From an uncultured Alphaproteobacteria bacterium (GTDB taxonomy: Bacteria; Pseudomonadota; Alphaproteobacteria; HIMB59), in NCBI GenBank assembly GCA_902616855.1, contig CACMUL010000004.1, positions 1-64,000 of the forward strand: 64,000 nt of DNA, read 5' to 3'. Of the stretch, positions 7,201 through 14,315 are shown piece by piece (the first letter of the stretch is position 1; each line of letters starts with the position of its first letter). Both the position numbers and the translations under genes were made by a program. The notes below the pieces were generated by a model. It was given only the letters and a program-made list of their open reading frames with translations. It was not told the origin of the DNA and did not search any database.

Positions 7201-7746
7201 ATGGAAAATAAAAATATAACAATTTTAAGTCAGTACGCTCAAAGTAATTTATCCAAGATAGTATTTTCTCTTTTGGGAATTATTCTCTTATCAGTTTCTA
7301 GTAAAATTAGTATTCCTTTCTATCCTGTGCCGATGACATTACAAACTTTTGTTGTATATTTTATTGCTGCCTCAATGGGTATGGTTGGGTTTTTTGCAAC
7401 TGTTTCATACGTTATTCTTGGACTGATTGGTCTTCCCATCTTTGCTGCTGGTGGAGGTTTTGGTTATGTCATATCTCCAACATTTGGATTTCTTTATGGA
7501 ATGATTTTAGCTTCATTTGTAATAGCATATTTTTCAAAAAATCTTTTCAATAAAAATTTAATAAAAATTATTTTATCGATTTTTATAGGCGCATTAATTA
7601 TTTTTGTTTGTGGTATTGCCCATTTATCTAGCTTCATAGGACTAGAGAAATCTATAAATGCAGGCTTATACCCATTTATTTACAGTGAACTTTTAAAGAT
7701 AGCACTTGCTATCTCTTTAACGTATTTGCTAATTAAAAAAAATTAA
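7201..7746 (+). CDS. bioY: Biotin transporter BioY
   Basis: S-component of an ECF-type vitamin transporter; binds biotin in the inner membrane and brings it in, alone or with an EcfAAT energiser. The 181-residue protein has about six membrane segments and the family's N-terminal signature ISIPFYPVPMTLQTFVV. Glycine-rich loops (FAAGGGFGYVISPTFGF) follow as in BioY. No EcfA/EcfT genes are nearby. Presence suggests the cell takes up biotin rather than, or besides, making it. The 3' end overlaps the convergent msrB stop by 4 bases. Confidence 0.92.
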   Translation: MENKNITILSQYAQSNLSKIVFSLLGIILLSVSSKISIPFYPVPMTLQTFVVYFIAASMGMVGFFATVSYVILGLIGLPIFAAGGGFGYVISPTFGFLYGMILASFVIAYFSKNLFNKNLIKIILSIFIGALIIFVCGIAHLSSFIGLEKSINAGLYPFIYSELLKIALAISLTYLLIKKN

Positions 7747-8210
7747 TCTGGTATAAAGTTTAAAGCTATTCCGTTATTACAGTATCTTAAACCTGTAGGT
7801 TCTGGACCATCTTTGAAGACGTGTCCGTGATGTCCGCCACATTTAGCACAGTGATATTCTTTTCGTGGAAACACCAATTTAAAATCTGTTTTAAAACCCA
7901 AAGCATTAGGAAGATAATCAAAGAATGAAGGCCAGCCAGTTCCACTATCATATTTCATATCCGAAGAAAATAGTGGTAATTCACATCCAGCACAATGGTA
8001 AGTACCTTTTCTTTTTTCATTGTTAAGCACGCTAAACCCGGGTCGTTCAGTTCCATGCTGCCTCAAAATATAATACTCTTCTTCTGATAATCTCATTTTC
8101 CATTCCTCATCTGAAAGAATTAATTTTTCCATCGCAACTAAAGGTTTATATCCAACAAAGCATCCACCAATAAGTATTGATATAAATCTTCTTCTGTTTA
8201 AAACAACCAT
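7743..8210 (-). CDS. msrB: Peptide-methionine (R)-S-oxide reductase, probably Tat-exported
   Basis: Reduces the R form of methionine sulfoxide in proteins. The 155-residue protein has the structural zinc cysteines C73/C76 and C121/C124, the GTGWPSF motif, and the catalytic C144 in LRYCNNGIALNF. The N-terminus is unusual for MsrB: NRRRFISILIGG followed by a short hydrophobic stretch, which reads as a twin-arginine signal or signal anchor, so the enzyme probably repairs periplasmic proteins. Zinc-binding MsrB would be exported folded, which fits the Tat route. Convergent with bioY. Confidence 0.9.
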   Translation of the reverse strand: MVVLNRRRFISILIGGCFVGYKPLVAMEKLILSDEEWKMRLSEEEYYILRQHGTERPGFSVLNNEKRKGTYHCAGCELPLFSSDMKYDSGTGWPSFFDYLPNALGFKTDFKLVFPRKEYHCAKCGGHHGHVFKDGPEPTGLRYCNNGIALNFIPD

Positions 8211-8245
8211 AAAATATCAGGGGTAAATTATAATAATTGAAAATA

Positions 8246-8329
8246 CTATTTCTTTTTAGCTCTTCTTTTAGCTCTTCTTTTTCGTGAACCGATTTTTCTT
8301 CTGCCTCTGTGTTTTTTAGGATAACCCAT
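8246..8329 (-). CDS. Very basic 27-residue protein (hypothetical)
   Basis: ATG at 8329 opens a 27-codon frame whose product begins MGYPKKHRGRRKIGSRK and ends in an Arg/Lys/Ala-rich tail; more than half of the residues are Lys or Arg. Such composition is typical of small ribosome-associated proteins (compare bTHX/COX24-like peptides), though I cannot match it to one. A TATTAT box sits 8 nt before the ATG, again giving a leaderless layout. It lies 35 bases upstream of msrB on the same strand. Composition far from the AT-driven average of random frames here argues that it is real. Confidence 0.55.
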   Translation of the reverse strand: MGYPKKHRGRRKIGSRKRRAKRRAKKK

Positions 8330-8401
8330 GACGGCGTATAATAGATATTTAACCTCAAAAATAAACATATTTTTTTGATATGATTCATATATTTTAAGCA
8401 A

Positions 8402-9598
8402 ATGAGAACAATTCTATTAGTTTTAGTTGCTGGATTAATACTGTCAGTTGGAAATGGATTTAGAATGTCTCTAGGGATATATGTTCCAGATCTTTTAAGT
8501 TCCACAGTTTTTAGTGCTTCAATTATAGGTCTAACATATGGTCTTTTTAATCTGCTCTGGGGAGCTATGTCACCCATTGCAGGTGCATTTGCTGAACAAA
8601 AGGGTTATGTAAAAACTCTTTGTTTTGGTTTCTTTGGTGTTTCTCTTAGTTTCTATGTTGCTTCTTCAGCGATAAACCCATTACATTTTTTATTTGGTAT
8701 TGGCATTATTGGAGGTATTTCAGCTGGTGTTATTTCTGTACCAGTTATAATTGGAGGAGTCTCAAAATATTTTGAGGATGATAAAACACAAAGCACAGTT
8801 ACAGGAATACTTATGTCTCTTGCTGCAACAGGGATGTTTATATTTACACCTATTAACCAATTTTTAGTCACAACCTTTAAATGGAGTTTTTCTTTTCAAA
8901 TTACATCTATGTTTTTTCTTTTAATAATTCCTCTTTCACTTATATTCCTTTTACCTAAGCCTCAAAAAAAAGATAAGAAAAAATTTACAAAAAGAAAAAT
9001 ATTAGATGTCATAAAAAAAGCCTTTAAGGACAAAAGTTATAACTATCTTATTTTAGGATTTTTTGTTTGCGGCTTACATGTTGCTTTAATTTCAAACTAT
9101 CTTCCAGTTTTTGCAAAAATTAAAGGTTTAGAAACTACAATAGCCGCAACAGGACTTACTTTAATTGGGTTATTTAATATGATTGGTACTTTAATTTCAG
9201 GAAAGGTTTCAGGAATTATTAAAAAAAAATATATTTTATCATTTATTTATTTTGTAAGAAGCATAGTAATTTTTTTATTATTAATTTTGCCTACTAACAA
9301 TTTCACAATTATAGCCTTCAGTTGTTGTATTGGTCTTTTATGGTTATCTACTGTCCCACCGACCTCAGGAATTGTTTCAAATAGATTTGGTACAAGATAC
9401 CTTTCGACATTATTTGGCATTGTAATGGTTTCCCATCAAGCAGGAGCATTTCTTGGCTCTTTCATTGGTGGTTTAGTTATAGATATTTATGGCTCACTCG
9501 ATATAGCTTGGATAATGGCGATATTAATTTCTCTATTTTCTGCAATCATCCATTTTCCAATTATAGAAAAAGAAAAATCTGAAGAAGTTTTTGCCTAA
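8402..9598 (+). CDS. MFS transporter
   Basis: A 398-residue major facilitator superfamily protein with about twelve membrane helices in two halves separated by a basic cytoplasmic loop (KPQKKDKKKFTKRK, about 183-200). The organisation and the N-terminal segment MSLGIYVPDLL resemble the OxlT/monocarboxylate-type branch of MFS, but the substrate cannot be stated. Its stop overlaps the TTG start of the next transporter gene by 8 bases, so the two form one unit. No signal for a known regulator in the 72-base region upstream. Confidence 0.85.
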   Translation: MRTILLVLVAGLILSVGNGFRMSLGIYVPDLLSSTVFSASIIGLTYGLFNLLWGAMSPIAGAFAEQKGYVKTLCFGFFGVSLSFYVASSAINPLHFLFGIGIIGGISAGVISVPVIIGGVSKYFEDDKTQSTVTGILMSLAATGMFIFTPINQFLVTTFKWSFSFQITSMFFLLIIPLSLIFLLPKPQKKDKKKFTKRKILDVIKKAFKDKSYNYLILGFFVCGLHVALISNYLPVFAKIKGLETTIAATGLTLIGLFNMIGTLISGKVSGIIKKKYILSFIYFVRSIVIFLLLILPTNNFTIIAFSCCIGLLWLSTVPPTSGIVSNRFGTRYLSTLFGIVMVSHQAGAFLGSFIGGLVIDIYGSLDIAWIMAILISLFSAIIHFPIIEKEKSEEVFA

Positions 9599-10466
9599 TT
9601 TAAAAATAAATCCTTTTCTTATCCTTATTATTGGTGCAGTAAGTATTGCTTTTTCTCCTATATTTGTTCGACTTTCAGAGGTTGACCCAATAATGACAGC
9701 TTTTTTTAGAATATTTGTGAGCCTTCCTTTTTTTTTAATGTTTGGGTCACTGAAAATTATTGAAAAAGTAAATTTTCCTGTTCTAAAAAATAAATTTTTA
9801 ATTATTTTTATTTCAGGTATCTTTTTTTCATTAGATTTAATTTGTTGGCACTGGTCTATCAAACTTACCACAGTTTCTAAGGCAACATTTTTATCTAATT
9901 TAGCTCCTATTGTAGTAATTTTATTTTCTTTGATATTTCTTAAAGAAAAATTTTCTAAGTTTTTTTTTATTGCCATATTTATTTCGATGAGTGGCATGAC
10001 CATGTTATTAGGTGAGAGTTTTCAATTTTATAAATCACAATTTTTGGGAGATCTTTTAGGTGTTTTGACAGCAATTTGGTATGGTTTTTATATTCTTACT
10101 ATTAGCCAATTAAGAAAAGATTTAAATTCAAGTACGATTATGTTTTTTTCAGGATGTGTAAGTGCAATTATTTTACTTCTAGTTGCAATATTTTTTGAAC
10201 AAAGTTTAGTGCCAAAGTCTTTTTACGCGATAGCAATTCTATTTTTATTAGGTTTTGTATGCCAATTCATCGGACAATCTTTCATAGCTTACTCTCTAGC
10301 ATTTTTATCTGCTTCTTTATCATCTTTGAGTCTTTTGATACAACCTATTGCCGCAACCTTATTGGCTTATTTTTTTTTTCAAGAAAAATTAACGTTGATA
10401 CAATTTTTTGGAAGTACATTAATCCTGATTGGTATTTATATTGCTAAAACAAAATATGAAAATTAA
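9591..10466 (+). CDS. EamA/DMT-family transporter
   Basis: A 291-residue drug/metabolite transporter with ten predicted membrane segments formed by two EamA repeats (about 8-140 and 150-287). Typical signs are the opening SPIFVRLSEVDPIMTAFFR and the second-repeat SLLIQPIAATLLAYFFFQE. Such proteins export small metabolites or amino acids. The start is TTG at 9591, overlapping the MFS gene; no better ATG exists near the expected N-terminus. It is followed by mutT with an 11-base overlap, extending the co-transcribed run 8402-11881 or beyond. Confidence 0.85.
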   Translation: MPNLKINPFLILIIGAVSIAFSPIFVRLSEVDPIMTAFFRIFVSLPFFLMFGSLKIIEKVNFPVLKNKFLIIFISGIFFSLDLICWHWSIKLTTVSKATFLSNLAPIVVILFSLIFLKEKFSKFFFIAIFISMSGMTMLLGESFQFYKSQFLGDLLGVLTAIWYGFYILTISQLRKDLNSSTIMFFSGCVSAIILLLVAIFFEQSLVPKSFYAIAILFLLGFVCQFIGQSFIAYSLAFLSASLSSLSLLIQPIAATLLAYFFFQEKLTLIQFFGSTLILIGIYIAKTKYEN

Positions 10467-10866
10467 ACAAATAAAAGTTGTTGCAGGCTTAATACTTCAA
10501 AATGATAAACTGTTAATATGTCAAAGACCAAACTTTAAGGATCATCCATTAAAATGGGAATTTCCTGGAGGTAAAATCAAAAAAGATGAGACTAATGAAG
10601 AGGCCTTGATTAGAGAAATAAATGAAGAACTTTCAATAAATATAATTAATTGTGAGGAACTGATCAGTTATAATTTCAATTATAAAGTCTTGAATAAAAG
10701 GTTATATATATATTTTTATTTGGTCAATAATTTCAGTGGTAAGGTTTTAAATAACTTTCATAAAGAACTAAAATGGATTGAAATTAAGGATATTCGTGAA
10801 TATGATTTTTTAGAGGGAGACCTTAAAATAATTGACTATATAAGTAGTAATGACTTTAAATATTAA
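10456..10866 (+). CDS. mutT: MutT-family Nudix hydrolase (8-oxo-dGTP diphosphatase)
   Basis: Removes oxidised guanine nucleotides from the pool. The Nudix box is complete: GGKIKKDETNEEALIREINEELSI, matching Gx5Ex7REUxEExGU except for the final glycine position, which is Ser. The preceding ICQRP...HPLKWEFPGG is characteristic of MutT itself. I take ATG 10456 (136 residues, MKIKQIKVVAGLI) rather than the upstream in-frame TTG at 10429, because family members begin just before the first beta strand. It overlaps the genes on both sides. Confidence 0.88.
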   Translation: MKIKQIKVVAGLILQNDKLLICQRPNFKDHPLKWEFPGGKIKKDETNEEALIREINEELSINIINCEELISYNFNYKVLNKRLYIYFYLVNNFSGKVLNNFHKELKWIEIKDIREYDFLEGDLKIIDYISSNDFKY

Positions 10867-11881
10867 AGATAAACCAAAAGATGGATTTGAAAGAGTAGTC
10901 TATGCTGAGGAGGATAAATTTAATTTCTACTCAGTAATTGCTATTCACAATACTAAAAGAGGCCCAGCCTTGGGTGGATGTAGATATTTTAATTACCAGG
11001 ATTTAAATAAGCAAGAAGATGATGTTTTAAAATTAGCTGAAGCAATGACATATAAGAATTCTTTGGCTGAACTTCCCTTTGGTGGTGGGAAGGCTACTAT
11101 TCACTCAAAAATAAATAAAAAAGATGCATATAATTTATTTGGAGAAGTTTTAAACAAACTTAATGGTACTTATATAACAGCTGGAGATATGGGAACTGTT
11201 GATGAGGACCTAAGAGGATTTAGAGAATACTCAGATCATGTTTGTAACCCTATAGGTTCTGACTCCGGATTAGGTACCGCAATAGGTGTTTATTACTCAA
11301 TGTTAGGATGTGTCGAATTTAAATTCGGACAAGACTCATTAGTAAATAAAAATATATTTATCAAAGGATATGGTAAGACTGGATCTAGAATCGCTGCTTT
11401 GTGTAAAAAAGACGGTGCAAATATTGAAATTTCTGACTTAGATCATAAAAAAGATTTGATTGAGAGAGATGGTTATAGATTTTGTAGTCAACTCCAAGAT
11501 ACATCCTTTGAAAAAATTGATATCTACTCTCCTTGTGCAGGAGGTGGTGATTTGAATAAGGAGTTTTTAAATTTTGCAAATAATAAAATATCAATGATTA
11601 CTGGATCTGCAAATAATCAACTGGATAATATTGACATAGAAAAAGAATTATATAACAAAGGTATATTATACTGTCCTGATTATTGTGCCAACGCCGGTGG
11701 CGTAATTATATTAGGTTCAAGAATTAGTATTAAAGAGGATCTCGAACCAGATGACAAAAATGTAGATGACCTTCTAAAAAAAATAAAATCTCGAACAAAA
11801 TTTATCTTAGAAAAATCGCAAAAAGATTTGATTTTAGCATCCAATATTGCAAGTGAAATGGCTTTAGATGGATTAAAATAA
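10850..11881 (+). CDS. Glu/Leu/Phe/Val dehydrogenase family protein
   Basis: A 343-residue NAD(P)-dependent amino acid dehydrogenase most like leucine dehydrogenase, which oxidatively deaminates branched-chain amino acids. Both family lysines are present: K69 in AEAMTYKNSL and K81 in LPFGGGKATI. The dinucleotide fold follows with KGYGKTGSRIA (about 168-178), and YCPDYCANAGGVI near residue 280 matches the LeuDH family. Substrate could also be valine, phenylalanine or another amino acid. The ATG overlaps the mutT stop by 17 bases, indicating coupling. Confidence 0.88.
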   Translation: MTLNIKDKPKDGFERVVYAEEDKFNFYSVIAIHNTKRGPALGGCRYFNYQDLNKQEDDVLKLAEAMTYKNSLAELPFGGGKATIHSKINKKDAYNLFGEVLNKLNGTYITAGDMGTVDEDLRGFREYSDHVCNPIGSDSGLGTAIGVYYSMLGCVEFKFGQDSLVNKNIFIKGYGKTGSRIAALCKKDGANIEISDLDHKKDLIERDGYRFCSQLQDTSFEKIDIYSPCAGGGDLNKEFLNFANNKISMITGSANNQLDNIDIEKELYNKGILYCPDYCANAGGVIILGSRISIKEDLEPDDKNVDDLLKKIKSRTKFILEKSQKDLILASNIASEMALDGLK

Positions 11882-11882
11882 A

Positions 11883-12239
11883 ATGAATTTCTTTCAAGCT
11901 TATATTCACCCTCAACAAAAGGAGAGGTTACTATTTTTAGGATACTGGATTGGGTCACTAATTATTTGGTCTTTTGCAATGAATGTAAGCTTAGTAATTG
12001 TTATCGTATTTTCCGTAATTGGAAATTATGTAGTTGTAAGACCATTAGCAAAATTATTTTTTTTACTTAAAAACTTTGTAAATAAGAGGTTTTTCAATAA
12101 CTTTGATATATTTGAAGCTTATTATGCAGGTTTTGAACCTGGAAGAATAACAAGAATTTTTTTAAAATTATCTTTATTTATATTAACTATGATTATTTCA
12201 AAAATTTTTATGGAAGCTTATTTAACTTTTATAAATTAA
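11883..12239 (+). CDS. Small membrane protein (hypothetical)
   Basis: A 118-residue protein with two hydrophobic helices near the N-terminus (about 17-51), a basic amphipathic middle (52-82) and a third hydrophobic segment at the C-terminus (about 89-115). It follows the dehydrogenase stop by one base and so is probably translated with it. No family recognised. The 3' end overlaps the convergent CDP-alcohol phosphatidyltransferase gene by 11 bases. The hydrophobic pattern and tight spacing support a genuine gene. Confidence 0.65.
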   Translation: MNFFQAYIHPQQKERLLFLGYWIGSLIIWSFAMNVSLVIVIVFSVIGNYVVVRPLAKLFFLLKNFVNKRFFNNFDIFEAYYAGFEPGRITRIFLKLSLFILTMIISKIFMEAYLTFIN

Positions 12240-12846
12240 ATTCAAAATAACAAACAATAACTCTAGATATAAAAGTTATTAAACATAATATCCCAAAAAC
12301 ACTAGATATTAAAATAAAAAAATTTGGTAATAGAAGACACAAAACCATATAAATTATAGTTTCTGTACCTTCAACTAATCCTGAAGTGTAATGAAAACTT
12401 TTTGGTAATCCTTCAACAGCATCATTTATATTCGAGATTTTATCTAGTTGCGTTTGAATTGCCGCTTTTGCAAGAAATGTTGTACCCGTACCTATGTACA
12501 AAAAAAGTAAAATCATTGATAAATTTGTGTAACTACTATTACTAAACCCAAATGCTAAAACAAATCCAGAATATATTGTGAAGTCACTGACAATATCTAA
12601 ATATCCACCTAAAGGAGTTGGAGTTGTAAGTCTGGCCATTGTTCCATCTAAGCCATCACAAAATCTATTCAAAAGTAAAAGCGCTAGTGCAGAAAAATAG
12701 AACTGAAAAAAAATTAAAATACACATAAAAAAACCGAATATGAAACCTAATATTGTTATTTGATTAGGTTTTAAAAATTTTAAAAAAAGTTTAGCTATTA
12801 TTATTAATGGCTTTTGGGTAAAATTTTGAATTTGCCGATCAAACAT
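12229..12846 (-). CDS. CDP-alcohol phosphatidyltransferase family protein
   Basis: A 205-residue integral membrane enzyme that exchanges CMP of a CDP-linked lipid or alcohol for another alcohol, in phospholipid or related synthesis. The CDP-alcohol motif is seen as DGLDGTMAR followed by GGYLDIVSD, holding the four metal-binding Asp residues, though the spacer between AR and G looks one residue shorter than in PgsA. Around six membrane segments surround it. Whether it is a PgsA/PssA-type enzyme or another branch cannot be told. A TACAAT box lies about 7 nt before the ATG. Confidence 0.85.
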   Translation of the reverse strand: MFDRQIQNFTQKPLIIIAKLFLKFLKPNQITILGFIFGFFMCILIFFQFYFSALALLLLNRFCDGLDGTMARLTTPTPLGGYLDIVSDFTIYSGFVLAFGFSNSSYTNLSMILLFLYIGTGTTFLAKAAIQTQLDKISNINDAVEGLPKSFHYTSGLVEGTETIIYMVLCLLLPNFFILISSVFGILCLITFISRVIVCYFEFNL

Positions 12847-12886
12847 CTGTGATATTGTATAGTTAGTATAATGTTACTATAATTTC

Positions 12887-13615
12887 ATGATTCAAGATAT
12901 TCCTCTAACTATAGCTTTTTTAGCCGGTATCCTAAGTTTTCTCTCACCTTGCGTTCTGCCCATAGTTCCAGGATTCATATCATATATTGTTGGCAAATCT
13001 TTTGCAGATTTACAAAATTCATCAGCAGTGAACACACTTAAGTTATTACCTCATATTCTTTTATTTACTCTAGGTTTTTCTTTTGTTTTTATAATCATGG
13101 GTGCTTCTATTGATTTTTTGAGTGACATATTTTTTGATTTTAAAAGACAACTAAATTTTATATCAGGAATATTAATAGTTATTTTGGGATTATATTTTAT
13201 TGGAATGATAAAAATTCCCTTTTTAGATTTTGAGCGTAAGTTCCATTTACAAGGTTTTCAAAATAATCATTTTTTCCCATTTATAATTGGAGTTGCTTTT
13301 GCTTTCGGTTGGAGTCCATGCATTGGACCAATTTTAGGGTCTGTATTAGCTGTAGCTTTAAAGGATAGTGTTAACGGGATGATATTGTTGTCTTTTTACT
13401 CAATTGGTTTAGCGGTTCCTTTTATATTTGTTGGATTAATGATGAGTAAACTATTGATCATGACTAGTTTTTTAAATAAATACATTCGTTATTTTCAATT
13501 GGTAACTGGTATTATACTACTTTTAACAGGTGTTTTGATTTTCAATGGGTCAATTCAATCTTTAGGCTTTCAACTTAATTCAATTTTACCTTCTTTAGAA
13601 ATGTTATTAATTTAA
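12887..13615 (+). CDS. ccdA: Cytochrome c biogenesis protein CcdA
   Basis: Inner-membrane thiol-disulfide carrier that moves reducing power from cytoplasmic thioredoxin to the periplasm for cytochrome c maturation or disulfide repair. The 242-residue, six-helix protein holds the two key cysteines in the paired motifs LSPCVLPIVPG (about residue 21) and GWSPCIGPI (about residue 144), each with flanking prolines. Its stop shares a base with the start of the next gene. Two TATAAT boxes precede the gene (12867-12872 and 12878-12883). No periplasmic thioredoxin partner is adjacent. Confidence 0.93.
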   Translation: MIQDIPLTIAFLAGILSFLSPCVLPIVPGFISYIVGKSFADLQNSSAVNTLKLLPHILLFTLGFSFVFIIMGASIDFLSDIFFDFKRQLNFISGILIVILGLYFIGMIKIPFLDFERKFHLQGFQNNHFFPFIIGVAFAFGWSPCIGPILGSVLAVALKDSVNGMILLSFYSIGLAVPFIFVGLMMSKLLIMTSFLNKYIRYFQLVTGIILLLTGVLIFNGSIQSLGFQLNSILPSLEMLLI

Positions 13616-14307
13616 TGCATTCACAAAAAAAAATTTTAATTATTATTTTATTAATTCTTGTTATAACTTTATGGGTAATATATTTTTTAAATAAGGATTA
13701 TTTTCAACTACAAACTTTATTTTTAAACATAGAAATTATAAAAAATTTTATATCACAAAATTTTTCTCTTTCAATATCCATATATACACTCTTATATGCA
13801 CTTTTAATAATATGTAATTTTCCATTTGCTTCACTGTTGTCCATGATTAGTGGTTTTCTATTTGGGACGTGGATAGGCGGTGTAGTAACGATTGTTGGTG
13901 GAACAATCGGTGCTTTTACAGTTTTTATAATAGCTAAATTTTTCTTCTTAGATTTTATTAAAAGAAAATTCTTAAATAAATATTCGTATATAGAGAATTA
14001 TTTTAATAAAAATGATTTAGAATTAATGATATTAATTCGAATTATTCCAGGAACTCCTTTCTTTCTACAAAATTTAATATTAGCAGGCCTAGGTGCAAAC
14101 AATAAAAGATTTTTTTATACTACTTTCCTTGGATTAACCCCATGGTCTTTTATTTTTGCAAGCATAGGTCAAGGATTAGAGGAGTTATTCATAAATAAAA
14201 CAAGATTAAGTTTTTCACTTATAGTTCAGCCTGAATATTTAATTCCGATTGGTTTTATAGCTTTTTTATTAATTTTAGTTATTTCATTCAAAAAAAAGTT
14301 CAAGTAA
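13615..14307 (+). CDS. TVP38/TMEM64 (DedA-superfamily) membrane protein
   Basis: A 230-residue membrane protein of the VTT/SNARE-associated superfamily, members of which act in lipid scrambling or membrane homeostasis. The core signature appears as the glycine-rich re-entrant segment GFLFGTWIGGVVTIVGGTIGA (about 77-97) followed by the basic FIKRKFL and the RIIPGTPFFLQN segment (about 142-153). One N-terminal helix (8-25) precedes it. The ATG overlaps the ccdA stop by one base, so the two are coupled. Precise function unknown. Confidence 0.85.
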   Translation: MHSQKKILIIILLILVITLWVIYFLNKDYFQLQTLFLNIEIIKNFISQNFSLSISIYTLLYALLIICNFPFASLLSMISGFLFGTWIGGVVTIVGGTIGAFTVFIIAKFFFLDFIKRKFLNKYSYIENYFNKNDLELMILIRIIPGTPFFLQNLILAGLGANNKRFFYTTFLGLTPWSFIFASIGQGLEELFINKTRLSFSLIVQPEYLIPIGFIAFLLILVISFKKKFK

Positions 14308-14315
14308 AGCATTAA

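Noticed and set aside
8146-8577. A 143-codon minus-strand frame overlapping msrB and the MFS gene
   Set aside because: It runs antisense through the MFS gene start and through msrB in another frame, with no family similarity; the real content of the gap is the 27-residue basic gene.
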